From: Bacillus sp. REN16
GTDB lineage: Bacteria > Bacillota > Bacilli > Bacillales > Bacillaceae_L
DNA length: 43,622 bases
Reading direction: 5' to 3'
Assembly (NCBI RefSeq): GCF_020731355.1
Contig: NZ_JAJFZK010000022.1
Location: 1-43,622, forward strand
The notes under the pieces were generated by a model that saw nothing but the letters and a program-made list of their open reading frames with translations, was not told the DNA's origin and did no database searches. Of this stretch, positions 1 through 6,128 are shown piece by piece. The position numbers were made by a program, and so were the translations under genes. Positions within the stretch are counted from its first letter, which is position 1. Every line of letters begins with the position of its first letter.

Positions 1-19
1 AGGGTTTCCGTCAAAATGA

Positions 20-106
20 GGACAAAATATCTCGTCATTTTCTGGACATTTCATGATGTCATTAACACCAATTGCATTGCTTGCTCATGGGATTGGAAAA
101 AAGTAG
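20..106 (+). other. Possible 3' remnant of a membrane protein gene at the left edge
   Basis: After an in-frame TGA at 17-19 a short frame reads through a hydrophobic stretch (GHFMMSLTPIALLAHGIGKK) to TAG at 104-106. It looks like the C-terminus of a membrane protein cut by the window edge, but the TGA just upstream means the frame would have to be broken or shifted. No start codon with a ribosome binding site is visible. I cannot name the family. It may be chance coding. Confidence 0.15.
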
Positions 107-255
107 TTTAGACATTTTTACATTTGAAAGGTAAGTTCAAATAAATGAATGAATTAGATTTTATGATAAGTTCGGAAAAATAAATGGCGGGGATTTTAGT
201 AAAATACGTAGCGGGAAATAGATATACATCACTTCAAGGATTTGGAGGGGTAATA

Positions 256-453
256 GTGAAAAACACATTGAAATTTTGTATAACGTGGATGGTCGGTATA
301 ATTATAGCAGTAATCACAATGAGTTTATGGAGAAATGAAACGGTAGATTGGCAACTTTTGGCTAGTGTAGTTGTATTAGGTCTCATAGGGATCCTTATTG
401 TATCAGGATTAATGATGTATATTAAAAAAGCGAAGGATAAAGGAGATGAATAG
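256..453 (+). CDS. Small two-helix membrane protein, unknown function
   Basis: The GTG at 256 is chosen because GGAGGGG at 244-250 lies just upstream; an earlier in-frame ATG at 184 has no such site. The 65-residue product has two hydrophobic segments (about residues 6-24 and 35-55), separated by a short loop containing RNETVDW. It ends in a charged tail (KKAKDKGDE) and therefore is probably an integral membrane protein with the C-terminus inside. No catalytic motif is seen. It is monocistronic or grouped with the microprotein at 568. Function not recognised. Confidence 0.6.
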   Translation: MKNTLKFCITWMVGIIIAVITMSLWRNETVDWQLLASVVVLGLIGILIVSGLMMYIKKAKDKGDE

Positions 454-567
454 TTCGTTTTTAAGTATTGAGTGCTTTTCTTTAAGACACTTTTTTGTTG
501 AAATTTAGGGCAGGACGTTGAAAGATAAATAAACATAAAGATCGTAGACTTTTAATGGGGGGATTAT

Positions 568-708
568 GTGGAGATTTTTGGACTTATGGGTTTCACTTTC
601 GGAGCAGCGGGTTTTATTTTTGGACTTATTGCTTTTACGACAGCGTTGACTAATAGTAACAAGGTGAAAGAACTTGAAAAGAGGATTTATGATTTAGAAG
701 AAAAATAA
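568..708 (+). CDS. Membrane-anchored coiled-coil microprotein
   Basis: GTG start, with a G-rich ribosome binding site (GGGGGG at 557-562) ending 5 nt upstream. The 46-residue product has a Gly/Phe-rich hydrophobic helix (residues about 4-27), then a charged tail with leucines and isoleucines spaced like a short coiled coil (VKELEKRIYDLEEK). Its architecture matches the microproteins at 5847 and 30607. Just downstream is a terminator-like repeat, which supports a real transcript end. Function unknown. Confidence 0.55.
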   Translation: MEIFGLMGFTFGAAGFIFGLIAFTTALTNSNKVKELEKRIYDLEEK

Positions 709-727
709 AAACAATCTTTAAGTAAAG

Positions 728-780
728 GGTGCGATAATCCAAGACAGGTTACGCACCTTTTGTTGAAATTATTGAACCGG
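728..780 (+). repeat. Repeat family A copy 1 (terminator-like hairpin)
   Basis: GGTGCGATAATCC, loop AAGACA, then GGTTACGCACC followed by TTTTGTTGAAATTATTGAAC. The first hairpin resembles an intrinsic terminator for the 568 microprotein. The arm, the AAG-containing loop and the downstream TTGTTGAA...TTGAAC motif recur at 2319 and 25785. Confidence 0.6.
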
Positions 781-951
781 CAGGATAGCTAATGGCGCAG
801 ATTAGTTCCAGTAAATGTGAATGAATAGCCAATTAATAACGTTAGTCAGCCAGCGGTTATGGTAAAATTCAAATAAGTGTAAGTCGATAACAAAATTTCA
901 TGATAAATCATATTCCCCCAGATTTATCTGTTTTTTGAAAGGAGCATAAAA

Positions 952-969
952 ATGAATTGTCCAATTTAA
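952..969 (+). CDS. Candidate 5-residue leader peptide (MNCPI) upstream of the MFS pump
   Basis: A strong ribosome binding site (GAAAGGAG at 937-944) precedes ATG AAT TGT CCA ATT TAA. The peptide is too short to have its own function. The stop codon is 3 nt before the 5' arm of a hairpin whose 3' arm contains the ribosome binding site of the MFS gene at 1017. This is the layout of translational attenuators such as the cat and erm leaders (established for those genes, inferred here). Confidence 0.5.
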   Translation: MNCPI

Positions 970-972
970 AAA

Positions 973-1008
973 CCCCCTCATTTTAAAAAAAGCTAAAATT
1001 TATGGGGG
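973..1008 (+). promoter_or_regulatory. Hairpin that can sequester the MFS ribosome binding site
   Basis: CCCCC at 973-977 pairs with GGGGG at 1004-1008, which is the Shine-Dalgarno of the MFS start at 1017. ATTTTA at 980-985 pairs with TAAAAT at 994-999. Stem strength was judged by eye, not computed. A ribosome stalled on the leader at 952-969 would cover the 5' arm and free the site. Confidence 0.5.
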
Positions 1009-1016
1009 ATTATACA

Positions 1017-2228
1017 ATGAAATTGAATAGAAACTTTTGTTTATTGCTGATTGGAAATTCGTTTGCCGATATTGGTGACGTTTTATATATGGTAAGTGTA
1101 ATTAGTACAATTTTTATTTTAACTGATTCTGCAACGGCTGCTTCCTTTGTGCCATTTACTATTACTTCATCTATGTTTATATCTAGTTTATTAACACCTC
1201 TATTATTCGGAAAAGTAAATCTAAAGTGGTTAATGGCTGGTTCTCAAATTGGAAAAACAATATTGCTAATTTTATTAGGATTTACGCTAATGATCATAAT
1301 GGATTCTAACTATTATTTACTGTTCCTGATCATGGGCTTAATCGCCTTTCTTGATGGTTGTGCAAATCCAATAAGGCACACATTGATTCCACATTATGTA
1401 GATTCTGAACAGTTAATCGAAGCAAATGGAATTGCTGAAACAGTTACACAAATAATTCAAGCGGCGATGTGGTTTGTAGGTAGTTTACTTTTAGTCCTAT
1501 TAGGTTCACAGCAACTTATTTGGTTAGTTGGAGGTTTATTTGTTTTATCAAGTCTGTTGTTATGTCTTTTAGAAAACATTAATCATCAAACAACAACCGA
1601 TTCAAAGGGAAAGTGGGAACAGATAAAAGAAGGAAGGAAAACTTTATCCAACACTCCAATTTTGAGAAAAATTGCTTGGATTGACTTTTTTGAAACTATT
1701 ACAGGTACGGTATGGATTGCCGCTATTTTATATGTATTTGTTAATGACGCTTTAAATGTTGGTGAAAAATGGTGGGGGTTTATTAATGGTGCTTTCTTTA
1801 TTGGTTTGATTTTGGGAAGTATTTATTGTATCAAATACTCATCATTGATTGAAAAAAGATTAGGTACTTTTGTTTTTGCTGGTTCATTAGCCACTTGTAT
1901 CGTCACAATATTGTTTAGTTTAAACAGTATACCGATGCTCGCTTTACTATTATCATTATGTATTGGGCTTTTCGGTCAGCTAAAATACATTCCACAACAA
2001 ACTATTGTGCAAACTAGTGTATCGAAAGAAAAGTTGTCAACTGTTTACACCTCATTAGGTGCCATCGGAACAGGAATTTTTGGCATTGGTTCCGTGATAA
2101 TGGGGATCTTGTCAGATTTGTTGGGAATTAGAATCGTATTCGGTATTTCAGGTTTATTGCTAGCAATTGTATGTACAATCGTTCATAAAAACAAACAATT
2201 GTTTGTTAGAAATGTTATGGAACAATAA
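1017..2228 (+). CDS. MefA-like MFS (MFS_3) drug efflux transporter
   Basis: 403-residue major facilitator with about 12 hydrophobic segments. The N-terminal pattern (GNSFADIGDVLYMVS) and the loop with NPIRHTLIPHYV...QLIEANGI are typical of the MFS_3 group, which includes macrolide-efflux MefA-type proton antiporters. Start ATG 1017 is preferred to ATG 1002, because the GGGGG ribosome binding site lies between them. It follows a leader peptide and an SD-masking hairpin, suggesting inducible translation. A strong terminator follows at 2236. A partial paralog-like MFS_3 gene begins at 43155. The substrate cannot be told from sequence. Confidence 0.85.
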   Translation: MKLNRNFCLLLIGNSFADIGDVLYMVSVISTIFILTDSATAASFVPFTITSSMFISSLLTPLLFGKVNLKWLMAGSQIGKTILLILLGFTLMIIMDSNYYLLFLIMGLIAFLDGCANPIRHTLIPHYVDSEQLIEANGIAETVTQIIQAAMWFVGSLLLVLLGSQQLIWLVGGLFVLSSLLLCLLENINHQTTTDSKGKWEQIKEGRKTLSNTPILRKIAWIDFFETITGTVWIAAILYVFVNDALNVGEKWWGFINGAFFIGLILGSIYCIKYSSLIEKRLGTFVFAGSLATCIVTILFSLNSIPMLALLLSLCIGLFGQLKYIPQQTIVQTSVSKEKLSTVYTSLGAIGTGIFGIGSVIMGILSDLLGIRIVFGISGLLLAIVCTIVHKNKQLFVRNVMEQ

Positions 2229-2235
2229 AATTTAA

Positions 2236-2272
2236 AATGAAGGATTTTTAAACGTAAAATCCTTCATTTTTC
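2236..2272 (+). terminator. Intrinsic terminator of the MFS gene
   Basis: Perfect 13-bp stem (AATGAAGGATTTT / AAAATCCTTCATT) with a short loop, followed by TTTT. It lies 8 nt after the MFS stop codon. Confidence 0.85.
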
Positions 2273-2318
2273 AATTTAACCAGTGATTAGTTTGTGAAAA
2301 TTTCACCAAAACTAACTG

Positions 2319-2370
2319 GTGCGATAGTCCAAGGAGGATTATCGCTTTTTTTGTTGAATTTATTCAACAA
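2319..2370 (+). repeat. Repeat family A copy 2 (double hairpin)
   Basis: First hairpin GCGATAGTCC - AAGGA - GGATTATCGC followed by seven T residues; second inverted repeat TTGTTGAATTTATTCAACAA at 2351-2370. It lies downstream of an already complete terminator (2236), so it is not needed to end the MFS transcript. Confidence 0.65.
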
Positions 2371-2400
2371 CTGTCTTGTACTTGAAGAAGATAACTAAAG

Positions 2401-2427
2401 AAAAAACACCCTATTTACAAAGGGTGC
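2401..2427 (-). terminator. Terminator of the DUF3888 gene
   Basis: On the minus strand CACCCT and AGGGTG form a stem around an 8-nt loop, followed by a run of T (the AAAAAA at 2401-2406). The hairpin spans the stop codon of the gene. Confidence 0.6.
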
Positions 2428-2810
2428 ATGCATTTAGTTATTTCATTCGGCTTTAACCTTCTCTTTTTGAAATCGATAGCCTGCCACTCTATGGTTTTTT
2501 CATTACTAAAAGTGATCGTTACTAAATCATTTGGGGGACTGTGAGCATCTTCAAATGTTGTTACCTGCACAGTGACATTAAAGGAGTAACTGCCTATTGG
2601 AAGTTGCTTAATTTTTATTATTTTACCACACATATTTTGTTTGATTTCGCCATATTGCTTTTTCAATTCCTGTTGAATTGAGGGATAAAGCATAATGAAA
2701 ATCAAATCATCACGCAGCTCTAAATCATTTTTAGTAACGGTTTCAGCTTTAACGGGTGAATAAGACAAAAGAGTGAAGCTAGCAATCAACATCAAAAGGC
2801 TTTTTTTCAT
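2415..2810 (-). CDS. DUF3888 secreted protein
   Basis: 131 residues starting at ATG 2810, which has GGAGGG about 6 nt upstream; an earlier in-frame ATG at 2828 is less well placed. A cleavable signal peptide (KKSLLMLIASFTLLSYS, then a likely cut near VKAE) marks export. The mature part matches the DUF3888 pattern seen also at 26587: a helical segment LxDDLxFxMLxPxIQQELKKxYGE, then a beta-rich domain with VTVQVTTFEDAHxPP. It has two Cys (CGK and TKC), which the second paralog lacks. Function is not known for the family. Confidence 0.75.
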   Translation of the reverse strand: MKKSLLMLIASFTLLSYSPVKAETVTKNDLELRDDLIFIMLYPSIQQELKKQYGEIKQNMCGKIIKIKQLPIGSYSFNVTVQVTTFEDAHSPPNDLVTITFSNEKTIEWQAIDFKKRRLKPNEITKCMHPL

Positions 2811-2949
2811 AAAAACCCTCCGTTCCAAGTTTCTATTAGAATGAGCTATTAAATAAATTCTTATTAAGCGAACGGATCAGTTGATAAAGCTCTTAGACTA
2901 AAATGGTTACTTTAGTTGAACTAGAAAATGCCATATTGGGGGTTATAAA

Positions 2950-2982
2950 ATGAGAACTAACTATACTTGTACGGTTGATTAG
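2950..2982 (+). CDS. Candidate 10-residue leader ORF upstream of the AadA-like gene
   Basis: ATG AGA ACT AAC TAT ACT TGT ACG GTT GAT TAG is preceded by GGGGG at 2938-2942. It ends 31 nt before the start of the nucleotidyltransferase gene. Unlike the 952 leader, I see no clear hairpin masking the downstream ribosome binding site, so a regulatory role is speculative. Confidence 0.3.
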   Translation: MRTNYTCTVD

Positions 2983-3013
2983 AAGAAATGATGAGGGATT
3001 AGAGGGAATCGCA

Positions 3014-3808
3014 ATGGCAAATTGGGAAACGTGCTCGTCAGAAATTAAGGATTTTATTTTGCGTCTTTTAAGAGAGTCTAAAGAATTGTTAACTAATGAA
3101 TTCGTCGGTTTTTATATCCACGGTTCTTTAGCAATGGGTGGATTTAATTCGAACAGCAGTGATATTGATATTCTAATTGTTACGAGTAATTCCATAGATG
3201 ATATGACCAAAAGGAAGTTCGCGCAATTATGCCTAACACACTCAAATCAACCTTTCCCAATTGAAATCAGTTGTTTGAATGAAAGCCAATTAAAAAATTG
3301 GGAACATCCCTCATCCTTTGACTTTCATTATAGTGAATATTGGAGGGAACGTTATAAAGATGATTTGGAAAACGGGACTTACCTATATTTAAACGAAGAT
3401 ACTAAAACTGATGCCGATTTATCAGCTCATATAACGATAACAACTAAACGCGGAATTTGTATTGAAGGAAAGCCTATTGCTGAAGTTTTTCCTTCGGTTC
3501 CACAGTCGCATTATACATCCTCGATAATGGGAGATTTCGCGGATTGCTTAGTAAACATTGAGCGGGATCCGATCTACTGTACATTAAATATGCTCAGAGT
3601 GTTTTGGTATTTAAAAGCAGGTGTTGTTTCTTCAAAGCTAGAAGCAGGTAAGTGGGGTTTATTAACCTTACCAAAAGAAATGGGGACTACGATTAATAAA
3701 GTAGTCGGCTGTTATGTGAAGAATAAAGAAGTAGATATTCTTGAAAAAGAAGAACTTTGGGTGTTAAGAAATTACATATCGGATAAAGTACAAGAGTTAC
3801 TCAATTAG
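3014..3808 (+). CDS. AadA-like aminoglycoside nucleotidyltransferase
   Basis: 264 residues from ATG 3014, chosen because GAGGG at 3003-3007 is well spaced. The N-terminal nucleotidyltransferase domain shows GSLAMGGFNSNSSDIDILIV, with the GS motif (residues 37-38) and the metal-binding D50 and D52. The C-terminal half is the helical DUF4111-type domain found in AadA/ANT(3'')(9) adenylyltransferases (CTLNMLRVFWYLKAG, SKLEAGKWGL). It would transfer AMP to a hydroxyl of an aminoglycoside or similar substrate, but many chromosomal homologs have no proven resistance role. It sits between a leader-like ORF and a VOC gene, in a drug-response-like neighbourhood. Confidence 0.8.
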   Translation: MANWETCSSEIKDFILRLLRESKELLTNEFVGFYIHGSLAMGGFNSNSSDIDILIVTSNSIDDMTKRKFAQLCLTHSNQPFPIEISCLNESQLKNWEHPSSFDFHYSEYWRERYKDDLENGTYLYLNEDTKTDADLSAHITITTKRGICIEGKPIAEVFPSVPQSHYTSSIMGDFADCLVNIERDPIYCTLNMLRVFWYLKAGVVSSKLEAGKWGLLTLPKEMGTTINKVVGCYVKNKEVDILEKEELWVLRNYISDKVQELLN

Positions 3809-3927
3809 TGTCAATTTTATAGTCTGCACTAGATGTGTATACTTAGTTTGGAACTTTTAAAAGTAGAGAAATTTAATTTCTAGACGGAAAATTACCGGAA
3901 AGGGAGCAGAAAACTATCTTTAGTCAA

Positions 3928-4296
3928 GTGGGTCAAATTATGTTGTATGTCAATAATCAAGATGAGGCCGCAAATTTTTGGACAGAAAAATTGGGCTTTA
4001 CGGTTATTGCTGAAGAAGATAATGGTCAAATGAGATGGATTGAAATTGCTCCGAAAAGTGGCACAGAGACAAGCATTATTCTGCACAACAAGGAATTCGT
4101 TGAAAAAATGTCGCCTGGAGTAAATCTGGGTACACCATCATTAATGTTTTTCACAGAGAACCTTGATCAATTATATAGCGACTTAAAGAATAAAAACTTA
4201 ACTGTCGGAGAAATTGTAAATATGCCTTCGGGAAAAGTATTTAACTTTGCTGATAACGAAGAAAATTACTTTGCAGTTATGGAGAAAAATAAATAA
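3928..4296 (+). CDS. VOC (glyoxalase/bleomycin-resistance) family protein
   Basis: About 122 residues with the VOC fold pattern: IMLYVNNQDEAANFWTEKLGFTV at the start, a central MRWIEIAP strand with a charged ligand region, and a C-terminal repeat ending in FNFADNEENYFAVME. Families of this type bind or transform small molecules using a metal site made of His/Glu. The start is uncertain: GTG 3928 is 21 nt from the AGGGAG site at 3901-3906, whereas an in-frame ATC at 3916 is 9 nt away and would add IFSQ. No ATG/GTG/TTG lies further upstream before the stop at 3874. Confidence 0.8.
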   Translation: MGQIMLYVNNQDEAANFWTEKLGFTVIAEEDNGQMRWIEIAPKSGTETSIILHNKEFVEKMSPGVNLGTPSLMFFTENLDQLYSDLKNKNLTVGEIVNMPSGKVFNFADNEENYFAVMEKNK

Positions 4297-4309
4297 TGTG
4301 ATCCTTCAA

Positions 4310-4337
4310 ACTACTATCTTTTATGGTAGTCGTTTTT
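4310..4337 (+). terminator. Intrinsic terminator after the VOC gene
   Basis: ACTACTAT / ATGGTAGT stem (one T-G wobble) with a short loop, followed by CGTTTTT. Confidence 0.65.
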
Positions 4338-4432
4338 ATGTTGGTACACTAAAAATATTGATAATTCTGAAACTATAATAAGTATTAATCGTATAAGTAA
4401 TAAGGGATGTTTAATAAGAAGGGGGTGATGTT

Positions 4433-4924
4433 TTGAAAAAGCTAGCTTTAAGTCTCATTAGCTTGGCTATTTTGTTGATCGGTGGTGGTTTTGTTTATTT
4501 GAAATTTTCCCCGCCATTAGTCGCTTTTCAAAGCGGTTATTCAACAGACAAACAAGTTTTGTTAGTCGAGGTTGGAAACAAAAATGCATTCGGAGAAATT
4601 GAAATCCAAGATGTATTAGTAAATAACAACAGTAAGCCTTCAGATATGAAATTGCAGCTAAGTAATCCTAATAATGGATTTATTATAACCAATCATTTTA
4701 ATGGTGATGAAGCAAGCGAGTACACCTTTAAAGATATAAATGAACTGAAGTTAGAGCCAAAAACTGACCCCCAAGAGCAATTAGATAAGGTAAATAGTGG
4801 TACTGCGACTGAGGATGATCCAATTTATGCAGTTACTTTAGTGCATTCAGAAAGTATAAATAGGGTGATCATTCATTATAATTATTTAGGTCTTTCATTT
4901 GAAAAAGAGGTATCCATACAATGA
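4433..4924 (+). CDS. Membrane-anchored extracytoplasmic protein, unknown function
   Basis: 163 residues from TTG 4433, preceded by AGGGGGTGATG. An N-terminal hydrophobic anchor (residues 4-24, LALSLISLAILLIGGGFVYL) is followed by an extracellular domain of mixed strands with no recognised catalytic motif. An acidic segment (about residues 104-125, LKLEPKTDPQEQLDKVNSG) interrupts it. No lipobox Cys is present, so the helix probably stays as an anchor. Neighbours give no pathway clue. Confidence 0.7.
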   Translation: MKKLALSLISLAILLIGGGFVYLKFSPPLVAFQSGYSTDKQVLLVEVGNKNAFGEIEIQDVLVNNNSKPSDMKLQLSNPNNGFIITNHFNGDEASEYTFKDINELKLEPKTDPQEQLDKVNSGTATEDDPIYAVTLVHSESINRVIIHYNYLGLSFEKEVSIQ

Positions 4925-4952
4925 AATGGTGGTGATTAATTAACCATCTATA

Positions 4953-5285
4953 TTGAGTGATATGTACCTTTTTGATACGTATAAAGTGGATTTTAAAGAT
5001 TCAAAAGGGGGGATGGATTTGTTTTTCTTTAATAAGGAGGATGTATATATTGGGTACTCGATGGAGGAATTATCAAAGGTAAGGGATCAATTAGAGAGTA
5101 AAGGTATTAAGTATAAATATAATGTGATTAATGGATCGGGAAAAATGTTGGGAAGAGGAACGACAAGGGGAAACTTTGGGAGTATCGGAATTAACAACAA
5201 TTATGAAAAACAATATGTGGTTTCAGTTAGGGAAAAAGACTATGAGTCTGCAAAGTACTGGATTGACAAAGTACTCCATTCCTAA
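4953..5285 (+). CDS. Hypothetical protein with RGTTRGNFGSIG motif
   Basis: The frame is open from TTG 4953; the true start could be ATG 4962, or ATG 5013 behind a G-rich stretch. The last 90 residues look like a compact alpha/beta domain: a strand DVYIGYS, a helix MEELSKVRDQLESKGIKYKY, a Gly-rich loop GRGTTRGNFGSIG, a strand KQYVVSVREKDYE, and a C-terminal helix. The shape suggests a small cytoplasmic sensor-like or signal-transducing-protein-like (DUF2007-type) fold, but I do not recognise the family. It lies 31 nt upstream of the GyrI-like gene. Confidence 0.6.
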   Translation: MSDMYLFDTYKVDFKDSKGGMDLFFFNKEDVYIGYSMEELSKVRDQLESKGIKYKYNVINGSGKMLGRGTTRGNFGSIGINNNYEKQYVVSVREKDYESAKYWIDKVLHS

Positions 5286-5316
5286 TGGAAAGTGCCGTAT
5301 ACAAAGGGGGATCATA

Positions 5317-5763
5317 TTGGAATATAAAAAGGTTAAGAGATGTTTTAGGGTTGTAGGGATAAAAGGATATGGTGCGTATGTCAATTTTGATGTGGAAGTT
5401 CCAAAACTTGCACGCCAAGTGATGAAGCGAATGGATGAAATTGAACATTGCTCGGGTACTGAGATTGCTTTTTTTGAACCTAAACAAAATGGAAACCATC
5501 TAGAAGGCAACTACTATGTTGGTTTCATTGTGAATGAGTCTTTATCCAAAGTTCCATCAGGGATGGAGTATATAGAGAGTAATCAAGTTTATTTCAAGAC
5601 ACGCGGAAACATAAATGAAATCGCTAACCTACATAACGATTTATTGCAATGGATAGAAGACCAGGGGTATATAAGAAATCAAAATGCTTATATTATAGAA
5701 ACCTACCATCCTATGGAAAATGGTTTGGAAGAAGTTGAGATTTTTTTGCCAATCCTCACGTAA
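5317..5763 (+). CDS. GyrI-like (AraC effector-binding domain) protein
   Basis: 148 residues from TTG 5317, chosen for GGGGG at 5306-5310; the frame is open further upstream but only overlaps the previous gene. It matches stand-alone GyrI/BmrR-type ligand-binding domains: strand FRVVGIKGYGAYVNF, helix VPKLARQVMKRMDEIE, strand IAFFEPK, YYVGFIVN, and the C-terminal PMENGLEEVEIFLPI signature. These domains bind small, often toxic, hydrophobic ligands. There is no DNA-binding domain here, so it is not itself a regulator. Confidence 0.7.
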   Translation: MEYKKVKRCFRVVGIKGYGAYVNFDVEVPKLARQVMKRMDEIEHCSGTEIAFFEPKQNGNHLEGNYYVGFIVNESLSKVPSGMEYIESNQVYFKTRGNINEIANLHNDLLQWIEDQGYIRNQNAYIIETYHPMENGLEEVEIFLPILT

Positions 5764-5846
5764 TACTTAAGCAAATGCGGGATAAATCTCAAATCAAGCA
5801 TTTGAAAAGCTGTACTGCTGTTTATCATTATTTTGGAGGGGCTTAA

Positions 5847-5984
5847 ATGGATTGGTTATGGGGTTGGTTTGCTTTTTCACTTGCAGCAGGAGCATTTTAT
5901 AACTCTTATCAAGTAAAAAAGGATAATGCAAGGTTAAGGGAAAGAATAGAAGTATTAGAAGACAAAGTATACAAAAATGAATAA
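5847..5984 (+). CDS. Membrane-anchored coiled-coil microprotein
   Basis: 45 residues from ATG 5847, with GGAGGGG at 5835-5841. A Trp-rich hydrophobic helix (MDWLWGWFAFSLAAGAF) is followed by a coiled-coil-like tail with leucine/isoleucine/valine at heptad spacing (ARLRERIEVLEDKVYK). It shares architecture, not obvious identity, with the microproteins at 568 and 30607. A terminator follows at 6022, and the gene stands alone. Confidence 0.6.
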   Translation: MDWLWGWFAFSLAAGAFYNSYQVKKDNARLRERIEVLEDKVYKNE

Positions 5985-6021
5985 ATGAATGTGAAATGAA
6001 AACTGGAGCGTTATTCAATTC

Positions 6022-6054
6022 CAGATCATCTAAATGATGGTCTTTCTTTTTGGT
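6022..6054 (+). terminator. Intrinsic terminator after the 5847 microprotein
   Basis: GATCATC / GATGGTC stem (one wobble) followed by TTTCTTTTT. Confidence 0.65.
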
Positions 6055-6128
6055 AAAGTCTTTGGGATTTTATGTTAATATATCTGTAAAGGATTTTAAA
6101 GGTTAATTAAATGAGAGGGCTTGATCCA

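Noticed and set aside
5131-5316. Longer N-terminus for the GyrI-like protein, open for 62 codons upstream
   Set aside because: It only overlaps the previous gene in another frame, has no ribosome binding site, and the domain already begins at TTG 5317 behind GGGGG.
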